A model generated the notes under the pieces. The model ran no database searches. It was given only the letters and a program-made list of their open reading frames with translations, and had not been told where the DNA came from. DNA of 64,000 nt. Source: Aeromonas allosaccharophila (lineage in GTDB: Bacteria > Pseudomonadota > Gammaproteobacteria > Enterobacterales > Aeromonadaceae). Each line of letters begins with the position of its first letter. Within the stretch, counting starts at the first letter, position 1. Of the stretch, positions 17,607 to 26,345 are shown one piece after another. The stretch lies in assembly GCF_000819685.1 (NCBI RefSeq), contig NZ_CDBR01000091.1, positions 1 to 64,000 of the forward strand. Reading direction: 5' to 3'. A program made the position numbers and the translations under genes.

Positions 17607-18062
17607 ATGATGAATATCCCCAGCTCCGAAATGATAATGCGTTGGTTGCAACAGGCTCGTATCGAGCACTATGTCTGCGACCAGTGTCACGGTATCCACA
17701 TTGTCTCTTTGCAGTCGGTCGATGGTATTCAGGAGAGCCAGATCTTCGTGGAAGAGGAAGGCCTGCTGTTCTCCTCCGAGCTGGAAGTGCGCCCCTCCGC
17801 AATGCTGCCGCTGGTCGCCGAACTGGGCCGACTCAATATGCAGTACCCCTCCCTCAAGGTGTTCCTCGATATCATCGATGACAACCTGCCGCGGCTGGTT
17901 GTCGGCCACACCGTCTTTACCAAGGCCGGACTCAGCGTCGAGCAGTTCCTGCTGTTCGTGCAAAGCACCATCGCCGCCACCCACGAACTGGTTGCCGAAT
18001 GTGAACGTTCCGGCTTCCTCAACCTGGCGGAAATCCAGGTTGCTCCGGAATCTGTGCATTAA
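17607..18062 (+). CDS. YbjN domain-containing protein
   Basis: 151-residue cytoplasmic protein of the YbjN family, recognised from the pattern IxRWLQQARIEHYVCDQCHGIH and from AEVRPSA-like ELEVRPSAMLPL and DDNLPRLVV, all shared with E. coli YbjN. That protein affects motility and stress responses when overproduced, but its biochemistry is unknown and it may be chaperone-like by fold. Three closely spaced possible starts exist (GTG 17601, ATG 17607 and 17610); the middle one is used. The tRNA-Ser promoter begins 33 bases after its stop. Confidence 0.85.
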   Translation: MMNIPSSEMIMRWLQQARIEHYVCDQCHGIHIVSLQSVDGIQESQIFVEEEGLLFSSELEVRPSAMLPLVAELGRLNMQYPSLKVFLDIIDDNLPRLVVGHTVFTKAGLSVEQFLLFVQSTIAATHELVAECERSGFLNLAEIQVAPESVH

Positions 18063-18095
18063 GTGTTCGAATGATTCACCAGGTGAAAAAAGCCG

Positions 18096-18124
18096 TTGAC
18101 GCGGGCGGGGCTTTCCCCTAAATT
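18096..18124 (+). promoter_or_regulatory. Sigma-70 promoter of tRNA-Ser
   Basis: TTGACG, a 17-base spacer and TAAATT, followed by the GC-rich discriminator ACGCCCCG expected for a stringently controlled stable-RNA promoter. The tRNA begins about 70 bases downstream. Confidence 0.8.
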
Positions 18125-18196
18125 ACGCCCCGTTCCAGCGCAACAGCGCAGCGAACAACGTGTTGGCTGAACACGTTAAACCACAGACCAAAATTT

Positions 18197-18284
18197 GGTG
18201 AGGTGTCCGAGTGGCTGAAGGAGCACGCCTGGAAAGTGTGTATACGGCAACGTATCGAGGGTTCGAATCCCTCCCTCACCGCCA
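18197..18284 (+). tRNA. tRNA-Ser (anticodon GGA)
   Basis: Full cloverleaf with a 7-bp acceptor stem (GGTGAGG / CCTCACC), anticodon stem CACGC/GTGTG around CTGGAAA giving anticodon GGA, a long variable arm typical of tRNA-Ser, the GGTTCGAATCC T arm and an encoded CCA end. It reads UCC and UCU. Confidence 0.97.
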
Positions 18285-18290
18285 AATTGC

Positions 18291-18320
18291 AAAGCCCTGA
18301 TGGAAACATCAGGGCTTTTT
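18291..18320 (+). terminator. tRNA-Ser terminator
   Basis: AAAGCCCTGAT-ggaaac-ATCAGGGCTTT hairpin with a T5 tail, six bases after the tRNA CCA end. Confidence 0.9.
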
Positions 18321-18482
18321 GCTTTCTAGCGCAACCCCAACGTGGTTGCTGGTATAGGACTGTAAATCTTCATTCTTGATAGCGCATCTGGCTCAGCCGC
18401 TTGGGCAATCGTAGTGAAAAGCCGCACTGAGCTTGACGCCGTACCCAAGCTTGTTCCTGTCAAACTTTCGGTCGAATTCAGT

Positions 18483-18512
18483 AAAAGGGCCTCTCGCAAG
18501 AGAGGCCCTTTT
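18483..18512. terminator. Terminator between tRNA-Ser region and virJ
   Basis: AAAAGGGCCTCT-hairpin-AGAGGCCCTTTT, symmetrical with A and T runs. It is 58 bases past the end of the minus-strand virJ gene and so can end that operon. The 160 bases to its left, up to the tRNA terminator, hold no recognised gene. Confidence 0.85.
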
Positions 18513-18569
18513 CATTGCTCGCTGATTTGCCCTGCTCGGTACTTAAAAGGCATTCCGTGGTGATACCGG

Positions 18570-19292
18570 TTAATGCTCCACAGTCAGTTGATCCGGGGGC
18601 AGGTTCAGATGCTTGGTGATGGCCTGATAGAGCTGGGGGTAGTTATCGTCAAAATGGTGTCCTCCCGGCAGGGTGATGCTGGTGACGTTGGGTTGGTTGA
18701 GGCGGGGGCAGAGGCGGTCGCCGTCATCGTCATCGGCTCCTTGCAGGCAGAGCATTGGTAGATCGCGGATGGTCTTCACCTGCGCTTCGGTCGGGTAGCT
18801 GCGGGCTTTGTGAGTCAGCATGTCGCTGACGTGGATCTCGAAATCCGAGCTGGTAGAGGGGGAGAGCATCACAGCCCCGACCAGTCCCTGACGATAGTGC
18901 TCCGGCAATCGGTTGATGACGAAGGGGACAATCTCGGCACCAAACGAGAAGCCGACCAGCAGCCAGCGGGGGCGCTGCCAGTGGGCCTGATAATCATCGA
19001 GGATCCGCTCCAGGTCGGCGGTCACCTGCTCCGGGGTTTTCTTCTTCCAGTAGTAGGTGAGGGAGCTCCAGCCCACGACCGGCATGCCGTGCAGCTGAAA
19101 CTGGTCGCTCAACCCCTTGTCGAGGGCTGCCCAGCCACCATCGCCGCTGAGAAAGATCACCATGGGGGCGTTGGATGGCTGCTTGACGGGCAGCTCAATC
19201 AGGCTCAGGTCATCCTTGACCGGGGCGGCGTGCGCCGCAAAAGATGAAACGGGCAGTACGAGACTGAGTAACAGCAATATCAAGGCTCTCAT
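18570..19292 (-). CDS. VirJ/AcvB-family periplasmic hydrolase
   Basis: 240-residue exported alpha/beta-hydrolase. A signal peptide ends near AAHA (residue 22); FLSGDGGW is the VirJ oxyanion region, GFSFGAE (about residue 115) the nucleophile elbow, and GGHHF the catalytic-histidine region. Homologues coupled to MprF-type genes (AcvB in Agrobacterium, PA0919 in Pseudomonas) hydrolyse aminoacyl-phosphatidylglycerol. It starts 11 bases after the mprF stop in the same direction, with AGGAG ahead of the ATG, so the pair forms an operon that makes and removes the modified lipid. The substrate assignment is by context. Confidence 0.85.
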   Translation of the reverse strand: MRALILLLLSLVLPVSSFAAHAAPVKDDLSLIELPVKQPSNAPMVIFLSGDGGWAALDKGLSDQFQLHGMPVVGWSSLTYYWKKKTPEQVTADLERILDDYQAHWQRPRWLLVGFSFGAEIVPFVINRLPEHYRQGLVGAVMLSPSTSSDFEIHVSDMLTHKARSYPTEAQVKTIRDLPMLCLQGADDDDGDRLCPRLNQPNVTSITLPGGHHFDDNYPQLYQAITKHLNLPPDQLTVEH

Positions 19293-19303
19293 TGGCCATG
19301 CTC

Positions 19304-21853
19304 CTATTTCTTGATGAGCCCCAGCGGGCCGCGGCTAATCAGGGTGATCAGGTGAGTCAGGGTTCTGGGCAGTACCAGCTTGCTGCTGCAGAGCAGGTAG
19401 CGGGGTTCCCAGCGGGGCGAAAATTTCTCCTTGTAGCGTCTGAGTCCCTGGAAGTTGTAAAAACGGCTGCCACGCACAAACAGGGTATTGCCAAGGCGGG
19501 CCCAGTAGCTGTTGAGCGGATGATCGTTGAAGCCGGACATGGGGGCCATCCCCAGATTGAAGCTGGCGTACCCCAGCGTCTTGCCCCACAGCAACAGTTC
19601 GACAAAGAGAAAATCCATGATGGGGGCGGTGCCGGTATCCAGGCTGTAGCGCATCAGATCGATGGAGAGCATCTCCTTGTTGTCGCTCACCCAGAGGTTG
19701 GCAAAGCCGACAATCTGCCCCTCGTGCCACACCAGCGCAGCCGGGCTTAAGGTCAGGTAGTCAGGCTCGAAGCGGCCGACCGAGAAGCCCTTCTCCTTGC
19801 CCATCTTGCTCTGCAGCCAGCTATCGGAGACGGTCTGCAATCTGTGCAGCAGGGGGGCCACGGCACTTGCCTCGACCACCTCGAAGGTCAATCCTTCCCG
19901 TTTGCCCTTGGCGTGGCTCTGGCGCAGGTTGCGCAGCCGGCTGCCCGCCAGATCGAAGGTAGCCAGATCGACCATCGCCTCTTCACCGAGCTTGAAGGGG
20001 ATCAGTCCCAGCTCCAGATAGAGCGGCAGATAGCGGGCCGAGACCTGATAAAAGACCGGATTGGCATCGTGCTCATCGCATCGCTCGCGAAATTGCCAGA
20101 GCAGCTCTTCGATCTGCTCGGGACGACCGACGGGATCCCCCATCACAATCCAGCTGTTGCCCTCGATGCCATACATCAGGAAGGCGTCACCGGCGGGGTG
20201 GAACAACAGGGACTTGTCCTGCAACTGGGCCAGATAGCCGTGGATCCCCCCTTCACGCACCACCAGCTCGTGGGCGCGCGCCAGCGTCTCCTTGTCCGGC
20301 TTTTCACCGACCATGCGCAGCGGCGCAAGCAACTGGGCTACCCCGGCCACGGCCAGCACGGCCACCACACTCCCCATGGCGCGCAGGCCGCGGGCAGCCC
20401 CGCCATGGGGCGAGAAGTGGAACCAGAGGGCGTGGTCATACTCCACCTGACGGTAGGAGAAGAGCAGCAGCCACAGCGCTCCCAGCAGCACGGCGCCGAC
20501 CGAGATGAGCCAGCCCGGGGTGTACTGGGGATAGAGCAGCGACCCCTTGCGATAGAAGAGGGATCGGCAGGGGGTCATGATGAGCAGGAAGCTGCCGAGC
20601 AGCAGGGCTGACTCCCAGTCTCCCCCCTTGAGCAGGGAGAAGGCGATCCCCAGTGCCAGCAGTAGCTGGGTGATGCGAAACGCGGCGTCGTGACGGCGGT
20701 AGAGGCTGCGCGCCAGCAGGATCAGGAGGATACCGCTCACGCTGCCGAGCACATGGGAGAGCTCCAGCAGATGGAGCGGCAGCACTTGCAGCCACACTTC
20801 GATGCGGCTGCGCATGGTCGGGATCATCCCCGAGCAGAGCAGCAGGCTGCCGGCGGCGAAGGTGCCCATGCTGATAAGGGCGGGCAGAAATTCGCGCACT
20901 GCGCTCATCAGCCCCTGTAGCCGCTGCCAGCGCGCCTTTTGTTGCAGCATCTCCTGACTCGCAAAGAGCAGCAGGGCACAGAGAAAGGGAAGCAGGTAGT
21001 AGATGCAGCGATAGAGCAGCAGCGAGGCGAGCAGCTTGTCGGCCGGCAGGTAGTGGGCCAGCAGCAGACTCATGCTCGCTTCGAACACCCCGATCCCGCC
21101 CGGCACGTGGGCCAGCACCCCGAGGAAGCTAGCCAGCACGAAGGCACTGAGCAGCACGGGGTAGGGGACGCTATCTGCAGGCAGCAGCACAAACAACACT
21201 GCGACGGCGGCCATCCAGTCGGCCAGCGCGACCAGCAGTTGCAACAGACGTATCCGAAAGCCCGGCAGTGTCAGGGTGTGTTTCCGCCAGGAGAGACGGT
21301 GTTTGGGCCAGCAGAGGTAGCAGGCCACCAACAGCAGAGCCATGACGCCCGCCAGCCTGAGCAGAATATCTGCCCATTGCGGCCAGTCAGGCAGCAACTG
21401 TGATACATCGCAGGTCAGTAGGGCGCCACCTCCCCACGCCAGCAGGCCGAGGAAGAAGGTGATGGAGCAGAACAGCACCACGCGGGCCACTTCTCCGGTG
21501 GTGAGCCCCAGTGCGGAGTAGAGGCGATAGCGTACCGAGGTGCCGGTCAGCAGGGCAAATCCCAGGGTGTTGGAGAAGGTGTAGGCGATAAAGGAGGTGA
21601 TGCTGATCTGTTGCCAGGGAAGGCGCTTGCCCAGCGCATGGAGCGCCAGCATGTCATAGCTGCAGAGACAACCATAACTGAGCAGGGTCAGCAACAGGGC
21701 GCTCGCTAGTCGCGGCAGGGGTTGGGACCAGATGGCCACACGAATATCGTGCCAGTGCCATGCTTGGGTCAGGTGATACAGCACGGTCAGTGCGGTGCCG
21801 AGCAGCAGCAAGCTGCACAAGGGGCCGAGCCATTTAAGCAGATGACGCCACAT
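19304..21853 (-). CDS. mprF: Phosphatidylglycerol lysyltransferase/flippase MprF
   Basis: 849-residue bifunctional membrane protein. The N-terminal two thirds is a bundle of hydrophobic helices (flippase part, including LAHVPGGIGVFEASM, a conserved flippase loop). From about residue 540 a cytoplasmic DUF2156/GNAT-like synthase follows, with EGNSWIVMGDPVG and DFLFVELLLWG..GYASFNLGMAPMSG. It moves lysine or alanine from aminoacyl-tRNA onto phosphatidylglycerol and flips the product, lowering surface negative charge and giving resistance to cationic peptides. It is first in an operon with the VirJ-like hydrolase. Which amino acid is used cannot be told by eye. Confidence 0.93.
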   Translation of the reverse strand: MWRHLLKWLGPLCSLLLLGTALTVLYHLTQAWHWHDIRVAIWSQPLPRLASALLLTLLSYGCLCSYDMLALHALGKRLPWQQISITSFIAYTFSNTLGFALLTGTSVRYRLYSALGLTTGEVARVVLFCSITFFLGLLAWGGGALLTCDVSQLLPDWPQWADILLRLAGVMALLLVACYLCWPKHRLSWRKHTLTLPGFRIRLLQLLVALADWMAAVAVLFVLLPADSVPYPVLLSAFVLASFLGVLAHVPGGIGVFEASMSLLLAHYLPADKLLASLLLYRCIYYLLPFLCALLLFASQEMLQQKARWQRLQGLMSAVREFLPALISMGTFAAGSLLLCSGMIPTMRSRIEVWLQVLPLHLLELSHVLGSVSGILLILLARSLYRRHDAAFRITQLLLALGIAFSLLKGGDWESALLLGSFLLIMTPCRSLFYRKGSLLYPQYTPGWLISVGAVLLGALWLLLFSYRQVEYDHALWFHFSPHGGAARGLRAMGSVVAVLAVAGVAQLLAPLRMVGEKPDKETLARAHELVVREGGIHGYLAQLQDKSLLFHPAGDAFLMYGIEGNSWIVMGDPVGRPEQIEELLWQFRERCDEHDANPVFYQVSARYLPLYLELGLIPFKLGEEAMVDLATFDLAGSRLRNLRQSHAKGKREGLTFEVVEASAVAPLLHRLQTVSDSWLQSKMGKEKGFSVGRFEPDYLTLSPAALVWHEGQIVGFANLWVSDNKEMLSIDLMRYSLDTGTAPIMDFLFVELLLWGKTLGYASFNLGMAPMSGFNDHPLNSYWARLGNTLFVRGSRFYNFQGLRRYKEKFSPRWEPRYLLCSSKLVLPRTLTHLITLISRGPLGLIKK

Positions 21854-21960
21854 GCCATGTTCCTGTGGTCATTGACCGTTTCCCGCAAAGGGGGGCCTGG
21901 TCGTGGATCCGGTGTAAACGGGTGAGGAGCCCGTCAGGAAAATTTCGGGAAGATATGGAA

Positions 21961-21980
21961 AGGGAGGCGTCAGCCTCCCT
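21961..21980 (-). terminator. Terminator after the Asr-like gene
   Basis: AGGGAGGC-gtca-GCCTCCCT hairpin, followed on the minus strand by a short T-rich stretch, 25 bases past the Asr-like stop. Confidence 0.65.
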
Positions 21981-22005
21981 TGGTGCTATCAAGTGACCGA
22001 GTGGA

Positions 22006-22188
22006 TCACTTGGTTTTCGGCGCGACTTTGACGGCTGGGCTCTTGGCGTGGGTGGTTTTATGGTGTTTTTTCACCACCTTGGTCTGGGTCGCTTGCGGTG
22101 TAGCTGTCTTGGTCGGGGTGGCCGCCATGGTGAAACCGGAGGTGAGGGCGAAGACGGCTGCCAGGGTCAAGGGAATGATCTTTTTCAT
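22006..22188 (-). CDS. Asr-like small basic exported protein
   Basis: 60 residues: a clear Sec signal peptide (MKKIIPLTLAAVFALTSGFTMA, cut after about residue 22) and a mature part made almost only of Thr, Lys, Ala, Pro, Val, Gln and His (VVKKHHKTTHAK). This composition is that of the E. coli acid shock protein Asr, a periplasmic intrinsically disordered protein. It lies 55 bases after rstB on the same strand. In E. coli asr is activated by RstA, so linkage to rstAB supports the call. AAGGAA precedes the ATG; the upstream TTG two codons earlier is rejected. Confidence 0.65.
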   Translation of the reverse strand: MKKIIPLTLAAVFALTSGFTMAATPTKTATPQATQTKVVKKHHKTTHAKSPAVKVAPKTK

Positions 22189-22242
22189 GTTCAATTTCCT
22201 TATTCGGGTTGATGTTATGGAGCGTTCTCCATGACAGTCATC

Positions 22243-23568
22243 CTATGGCGGTTGCAGCGGCACTTCAGTGAGCGGTTGGTGACGGTTTGTATCCAAATGT
22301 ACAGGCAGGGTGAGGCAGAAGCGGGCGCCGTGGTCACTGGCCAGCAACGCCACATCGCCCCCGTGATGACGGGCAATGCTGCGCACGATGGCCAGTCCCA
22401 GCCCGGTGCCGCCGGTGCGACGATCCCGGCTCTGATCAAGGCGTACGAACGGCTCGAAGATCTGGGGCGCCAGCGCCGGATCGATCCCCGGCCCATCGTC
22501 GCTCACTTCCAGCAAATAGTTCTCCTGTAGCCGCGAGATGGAGAGGGTGACCTCGCTCTCGGCGTAGCGCAGGGCATTGCCGATCAGGTTCTCCACTGCG
22601 CGCGTCAGCAGACGCTGATCGCCGCACCAAGGCATGTGGTGTGGCGGCAGATCGAGGGGGAGCCTCTTCTCGGGTGCCAGCGCCTGCCAGTCGCCAAGAT
22701 GCGCTTGTGCCCAGTGACTGAGCTCAAGCTCGTCCTGTTGCAACGGCAGTTCGGGTCTATCCAGCTTGGCGTAGGTGAGCATCTCTTCGATCAGTGCGTC
22801 CAGCGCTCCCAGATCTCGCTCCAGCGCCTGCTGCTCCTGCTCGGCAGGGGCAGGATCGAGCATGGCAAGCCGATAGCGCAACCGGACCAGCGGGGTGCGC
22901 AACTCGTGTGCGATGGCATCGGTCAGTTGCTTGCGGCTGGCAATCATGGCCTGCAATTGGGTCGCCATTTGATCGAAGGTGCGTCCCACCCGGGCCAGAC
23001 TGCTGCCCGGTGGCAGATTGGTGCGGCAGGAGAGCTCCCCATCGCCTACGCGACGTGCTGTCTGCTCCAGCTGTTGCAAGCCGCGCCAGTGGGGGCGTAG
23101 CCACAGCAGGATGGGCAGGCCGAGGGAGAGGCCGATCACCAGCAGCAGTCCCACATCGACCCAGTGCAGCTCGTGCAAGTAGGAGAGGTAGGGGACGGGG
23201 CCGACAATCAGTACCCGGTTGGTATCGGGAATGCGCTGCAGGAAGGTGTCATCCTCCTCGACGATGACAATGTTGCCGGCGGCCAGAAAGGCCTGATCCT
23301 CGCTGGCCAGGGGCTGGTGCGCCAGCTCGCCGATCTTGAGGGGGAGGGTAAACTGACTGCTCTGCTCGGCCAGTCGATCGGACCAGCGCTCGGGCGGGGT
23401 TCTTGCCAGCTCGCCGGTCAACAGGCCAAGGGAGCCTTGCATCATGCGTTCGAGATAGCGATCGCCCGCCCGTTCGGCGGTCACCTGATAGACCACACCA
23501 ACCAGCAGGATGGCGAGGGTGAAGCAGCCGATCAGCAACAGATAGAACTGGATAAAGAGGCGGCGCAT
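22243..23568 (-). CDS. rstB: Sensor histidine kinase RstB
   Basis: 441-residue inner-membrane kinase closely matching E. coli RstB: N-terminus RLFIQFYLLLIGCF (TM1), a periplasmic domain ending FLQRIP..VGPVPYLSYLH, TM2 near residues 140-160, a HAMP linker (WLRPHWRGLQQLE), the H-box IAHELRTPLVRLRYRL with the phosphorylated histidine, and N, G1 and G2 boxes (ENLIGNALRY, DDGPGID, GGTGLGLAI). RstB senses acidic or low-Mg conditions under PhoPQ influence in enterics. It is downstream of rstA by 21 bp, so the two are one operon. Confidence 0.93.
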   Translation of the reverse strand: MRRLFIQFYLLLIGCFTLAILLVGVVYQVTAERAGDRYLERMMQGSLGLLTGELARTPPERWSDRLAEQSSQFTLPLKIGELAHQPLASEDQAFLAAGNIVIVEEDDTFLQRIPDTNRVLIVGPVPYLSYLHELHWVDVGLLLVIGLSLGLPILLWLRPHWRGLQQLEQTARRVGDGELSCRTNLPPGSSLARVGRTFDQMATQLQAMIASRKQLTDAIAHELRTPLVRLRYRLAMLDPAPAEQEQQALERDLGALDALIEEMLTYAKLDRPELPLQQDELELSHWAQAHLGDWQALAPEKRLPLDLPPHHMPWCGDQRLLTRAVENLIGNALRYAESEVTLSISRLQENYLLEVSDDGPGIDPALAPQIFEPFVRLDQSRDRRTGGTGLGLAIVRSIARHHGGDVALLASDHGARFCLTLPVHLDTNRHQPLTEVPLQPP

Positions 23569-23589
23569 GGCGGTGCTCCCGAAAGAGGG

Positions 23590-24300
23590 TTATTCCCAGG
23601 CGTGGGGGACGAACAGGTAGCCTTTCTGGCGCACCGTCTTGATCCGGGTCGGGTTGTCAGGGTTATCACCCAGTTTTCGGCGCAGGCGGGAGATGGCCAC
23701 ATCCATGCTGCGATCCTGACCGTCATACTCCCGGCCGCGCAGGCTGCGAAACAGGGCTTCCCGACTTAAGATTTGGCCCGCGTGGCAGGCGAGCTCCCAC
23801 AGCAGATCAAAGTCGGCGATCGAGAGGGCAATGCTCTCGCCATCGAGCCGCACATCTCGTCCCGGGCCATCTACCCGCAGCCGACCAAATTGCAGCTGTT
23901 GGAGAACGCTGCTGGTGGCGACGGGTTGGGTTGATGCTTGCTGGTGCTGGCGAAACTGCACCCGCAACCGGGCCAGCAGCACCGGCGGCGGCGTCGTTTT
24001 GAGGATGTAGTCGTTGGCGCCCAGCTCCAGACTCAGGATCTGGTTCATGTCGCTGTCCAGCGAGGTGAGCATCACGATGGGGCCGTCGAAGCGCGGGCGC
24101 AGATCCCGACAGAGGGACATGCCATCTTGCCCCGGCAACATGATATCGAGTAGCACCAGATCGGGCTGTTCGGCCTCTACCCGGGCCAGCGCCATGTCCC
24201 CTCGGGGCTCGAGGATCACCTCCATATCGTGGCGACCGAGCCAACTGCTGATGAGCTGGCCAATCTCGGGATCATCTTCGACAAAAAGAATGCGTTGCAT
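23590..24300 (-). CDS. rstA: Response regulator RstA
   Basis: 236-residue OmpR/PhoB-type regulator. The receiver has VEDD at residues 7-10, the phospho-acceptor Asp52 in LLDIMLPGQDG and LTSLDSDMN; the ILKTTPPPVLLARL segment is peculiar to RstA. A winged-helix DNA-binding domain ends in RIKTVRQKGYLFVPHAWE, almost identical to E. coli RstA. In E. coli it controls asr and iron and acid-stress genes. Here an Asr-like gene lies at the end of the same gene run. Confidence 0.94.
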   Translation of the reverse strand: MQRILFVEDDPEIGQLISSWLGRHDMEVILEPRGDMALARVEAEQPDLVLLDIMLPGQDGMSLCRDLRPRFDGPIVMLTSLDSDMNQILSLELGANDYILKTTPPPVLLARLRVQFRQHQQASTQPVATSSVLQQLQFGRLRVDGPGRDVRLDGESIALSIADFDLLWELACHAGQILSREALFRSLRGREYDGQDRSMDVAISRLRRKLGDNPDNPTRIKTVRQKGYLFVPHAWE

Positions 24301-24528
24301 AGAAAAACTCCAACGGGAAGCAGGAGAGAAGAAGAGCGATCAGCATATCAATGGCGCTTGGGAAATACAGAAAAAGAACCGGGCAGGCTGGTGTGCGGGG
24401 GAGTGTGGCTGTGTCATCGATGGGGAGGAGCACATCGTGACAAATGGGCGGAGCCGCGTTTATCGATCAGGAGAATGACCTTGTAGATAAGGCAAGGCGC
24501 TGTTGTGCGCAAACGTGCGCAAAAACAA
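24301..24528. other. Intergenic region between rstA and the tRNA operon terminator
   Basis: About 230 bases that must hold the rstA promoter on the minus strand. No gene, repeat or RNA was recognised. Short open frames here have no family resemblance. Confidence 0.5.
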
Positions 24529-24554
24529 AAAAACCGGCCAAGGCCGGTTTTTTT
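24529..24554 (-). terminator. Terminator of the Pro-Arg-His tRNA operon
   Basis: AAAAACCGGCC-aa-GGCCGGTTTTTTT hairpin; on the minus strand it lies about 70 bases beyond tRNA-His and ends in a T-run. Confidence 0.88.
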
Positions 24555-24624
24555 GTGGTGCAGACCAGAAGGTCACTGCACCAAGTCGATTGACATCACC
24601 TTGCGGCAATTATCGACAGAATAA

Positions 24625-24701
24625 TGGGGTGGCTGATGGGGCTCGAACCCACGACAACCGGAATCACAATCCGGGACTCTACCAACTGAGCTACAGCCAC
24701 C
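24625..24701 (-). tRNA. tRNA-His (anticodon GTG)
   Basis: Reading the minus strand: GTGGCTGTAGCTCAG start, anticodon loop TTGTGAT giving GTG, GGGTTCGAGCCCC T arm and CCA end. The extra 5' G (position -1) opposite C73 that HisRS requires is encoded. Third gene of the tRNA operon. Confidence 0.97.
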
Positions 24702-24751
24702 ACTGAAATCTTCATCAACGCTCGCCAATCCAAAAGGAAGGGGAGAATCAA

Positions 24752-24828
<77 letters not shown>

Positions 24829-24865
24829 TCGGTATCAACGCGTCTTGACGACAAGTCGATGAACA

Positions 24866-24942
<77 letters not shown>

Positions 24943-24993
24943 AAAATCCCTGACCAGCATAGCGACAAGCGTCGTACTGGGCAACGGGCGGGC

Positions 24994-25023
24994 ATCATAG
25001 CCAAGCGAACGGGCCAGCGTCAA
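24994..25023 (-). promoter_or_regulatory. Promoter of the tRNA-Pro-Arg-His operon
   Basis: On the minus strand: TTGACG, an 18-base spacer, TATGAT, then the GC-rich discriminator GCCCGCCCG typical of stringently controlled stable-RNA operons. Confidence 0.8.
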
Positions 25024-25155
25024 CGTATTTTTCCCCTAGTAAATTCAAGTGCCTACTTATTGCCCGCTACAGGTCTGGCGTGCGTCTGCCGCTAACACCC
25101 CGGCTAAAAAAATGCGACAATGCGCGGCAGTTGAACACATGGTGAGTGGAGAACG

Positions 25156-26010
25156 ATGTCTGCCAAAATCATAGATGGAAAACAGGTTGCGCAAACGATT
25201 CGCAGCCAGGTCGCGGCGCAAGTCCAACAGCGGTTGGCGGCAGGGAAACGGGCTCCAGGGCTGGCAGTCATTTTGGTGGGGGCGGATCCCGCCTCTCAGG
25301 TCTATGTCGGCAGCAAACGCCGGGCGTGTGAGGAGGTGGGTTTTCTCTCCCGCTCCTACGACCTGAGTGCAACCGCCAGTCAGGAAGAGCTGCTGGCGCT
25401 GATCGACCAGCTGAATCAAGATAGCCACGTAGATGGCATTCTGGTTCAGTTGCCGTTGCCGGATCACTTCGATACCACTCAGGTGCTGGAGCGGATCCAG
25501 CCTGACAAGGATGTGGATGGTTTCCACCCCTATAACGTAGGCCGTCTGGCCCAACGTATTCCGGCGCTGCGCCCCTGCACCCCGAAAGGGATCATGACGC
25601 TGATCGAGACCACCGGCGTGAAGACGCATGGTTTGCATGCGGTCGTGGTGGGGGCCTCCAATATAGTGGGGCGTCCCATGACCCTCGAATTGTTGCTGGC
25701 GGGCTGCACGACCACGACTTGTCACCGTTTTACCCGGGATCTGGAAGATCAGGTACGCCGTGCCGATCTGCTGGTTGTTGCGGTCGGCAAGCCAAACTTC
25801 ATTCCGGGCGAGTGGATCAAACCGGGCGCGCTGGTGATCGATGTGGGTATCAACCGCCTGGCTGATGGCTCACTGGTCGGGGATGTGGAGTTTGAGACGG
25901 CGCGCAGCCATGCCTCCTTCATTACCCCGGTACCCGGTGGCGTGGGCCCGATGACGGTAGCCAGCCTGATGGAAAATACCCTGATCGCCTGCAGTGAATA
26001 TCACGACTGA
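25156..26010 (+). CDS. folD: Methylene-tetrahydrofolate dehydrogenase / methenyl-THF cyclohydrolase
   Basis: Bifunctional one-carbon enzyme, 284 residues (E. coli 288). The catalytic lysine region is [13 protein letters not shown] (K54-K56 area), then ILVQLPLP and [10 protein letters not shown], the NADP-binding [13 protein letters not shown], and the C-terminal [18 protein letters not shown]. All match the family. It is a single-gene unit, with a terminator shared with convergent cspD. Confidence 0.97.
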   Translation: MSAKIIDGKQVAQTIRSQVAAQVQQRLAAGKRAPGLAVILVGADPASQVYVGSKRRACEEVGFLSRSYDLSATASQEELLALIDQLNQDSHVDGILVQLPLPDHFDTTQVLERIQPDKDVDGFHPYNVGRLAQRIPALRPCTPKGIMTLIETTGVKTHGLHAVVVGASNIVGRPMTLELLLAGCTTTTCHRFTRDLEDQVRRADLLVVAVGKPNFIPGEWIKPGALVIDVGINRLADGSLVGDVEFETARSHASFITPVPGGVGPMTVASLMENTLIACSEYHD

Positions 26011-26071
26011 TCATCGCTGGTGATAACCTGTGATCCCGTGAGGAGGCAGGACGCGCCAGAAATCTGACAAT

Positions 26072-26106
26072 AAAAAACCGGTTGCTCAAAGAGGAACCGG
26101 TTTTTT
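26072..26106. terminator. Bidirectional terminator, folD / cspD
   Basis: AAAAAACCGGTT - 11-base loop - AACCGGTTTTTT, a 12-bp perfect stem between two convergent genes. Confidence 0.92.
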
Positions 26107-26126
26107 ATTTATCCAACGGGTGTTAT

Positions 26127-26345
26127 TTACATATTTTGTGCTTCGTTTGGCACAATCACAGAAGCGTGATTTCCTTTCGGCCCCTGTTGCAGTTCAAAAT
26201 TGACGGCCTGACCCGCTTTCAGGGTCTTGTAGCCCTCCATTTGAATCGTGGAGTAGTGAGCGAAGATATCCTCACCGCCCCCTTCCGGACAGATAAACCC
26301 AAATCCTTTTGCGTTGTTAAACCACTTAACTGTGCCGGTTGCCAT
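26127..26345 (-). CDS. cspD: Cold-shock-like protein CspD
   Basis: 72-residue single-strand nucleic-acid binding protein with RNP1 (KGFGFI) and RNP2-like (DIFAHYS) motifs. The length and neighbourhood (divergent from clpS-clpA) identify CspD, the stationary-phase replication inhibitor, rather than CspA. A long AT-rich leader separates it from clpS. Confidence 0.92.
   Translation of the reverse strand: MATGTVKWFNNAKGFGFICPEGGGEDIFAHYSTIQMEGYKTLKAGQAVNFELQQGPKGNHASVIVPNEAQNM

Noticed and set aside
18197-18569. Integrative element at tRNA-Ser
   Set aside because: No integrase, no second copy of the tRNA 3' end, and the following genes are ordinary core functions.
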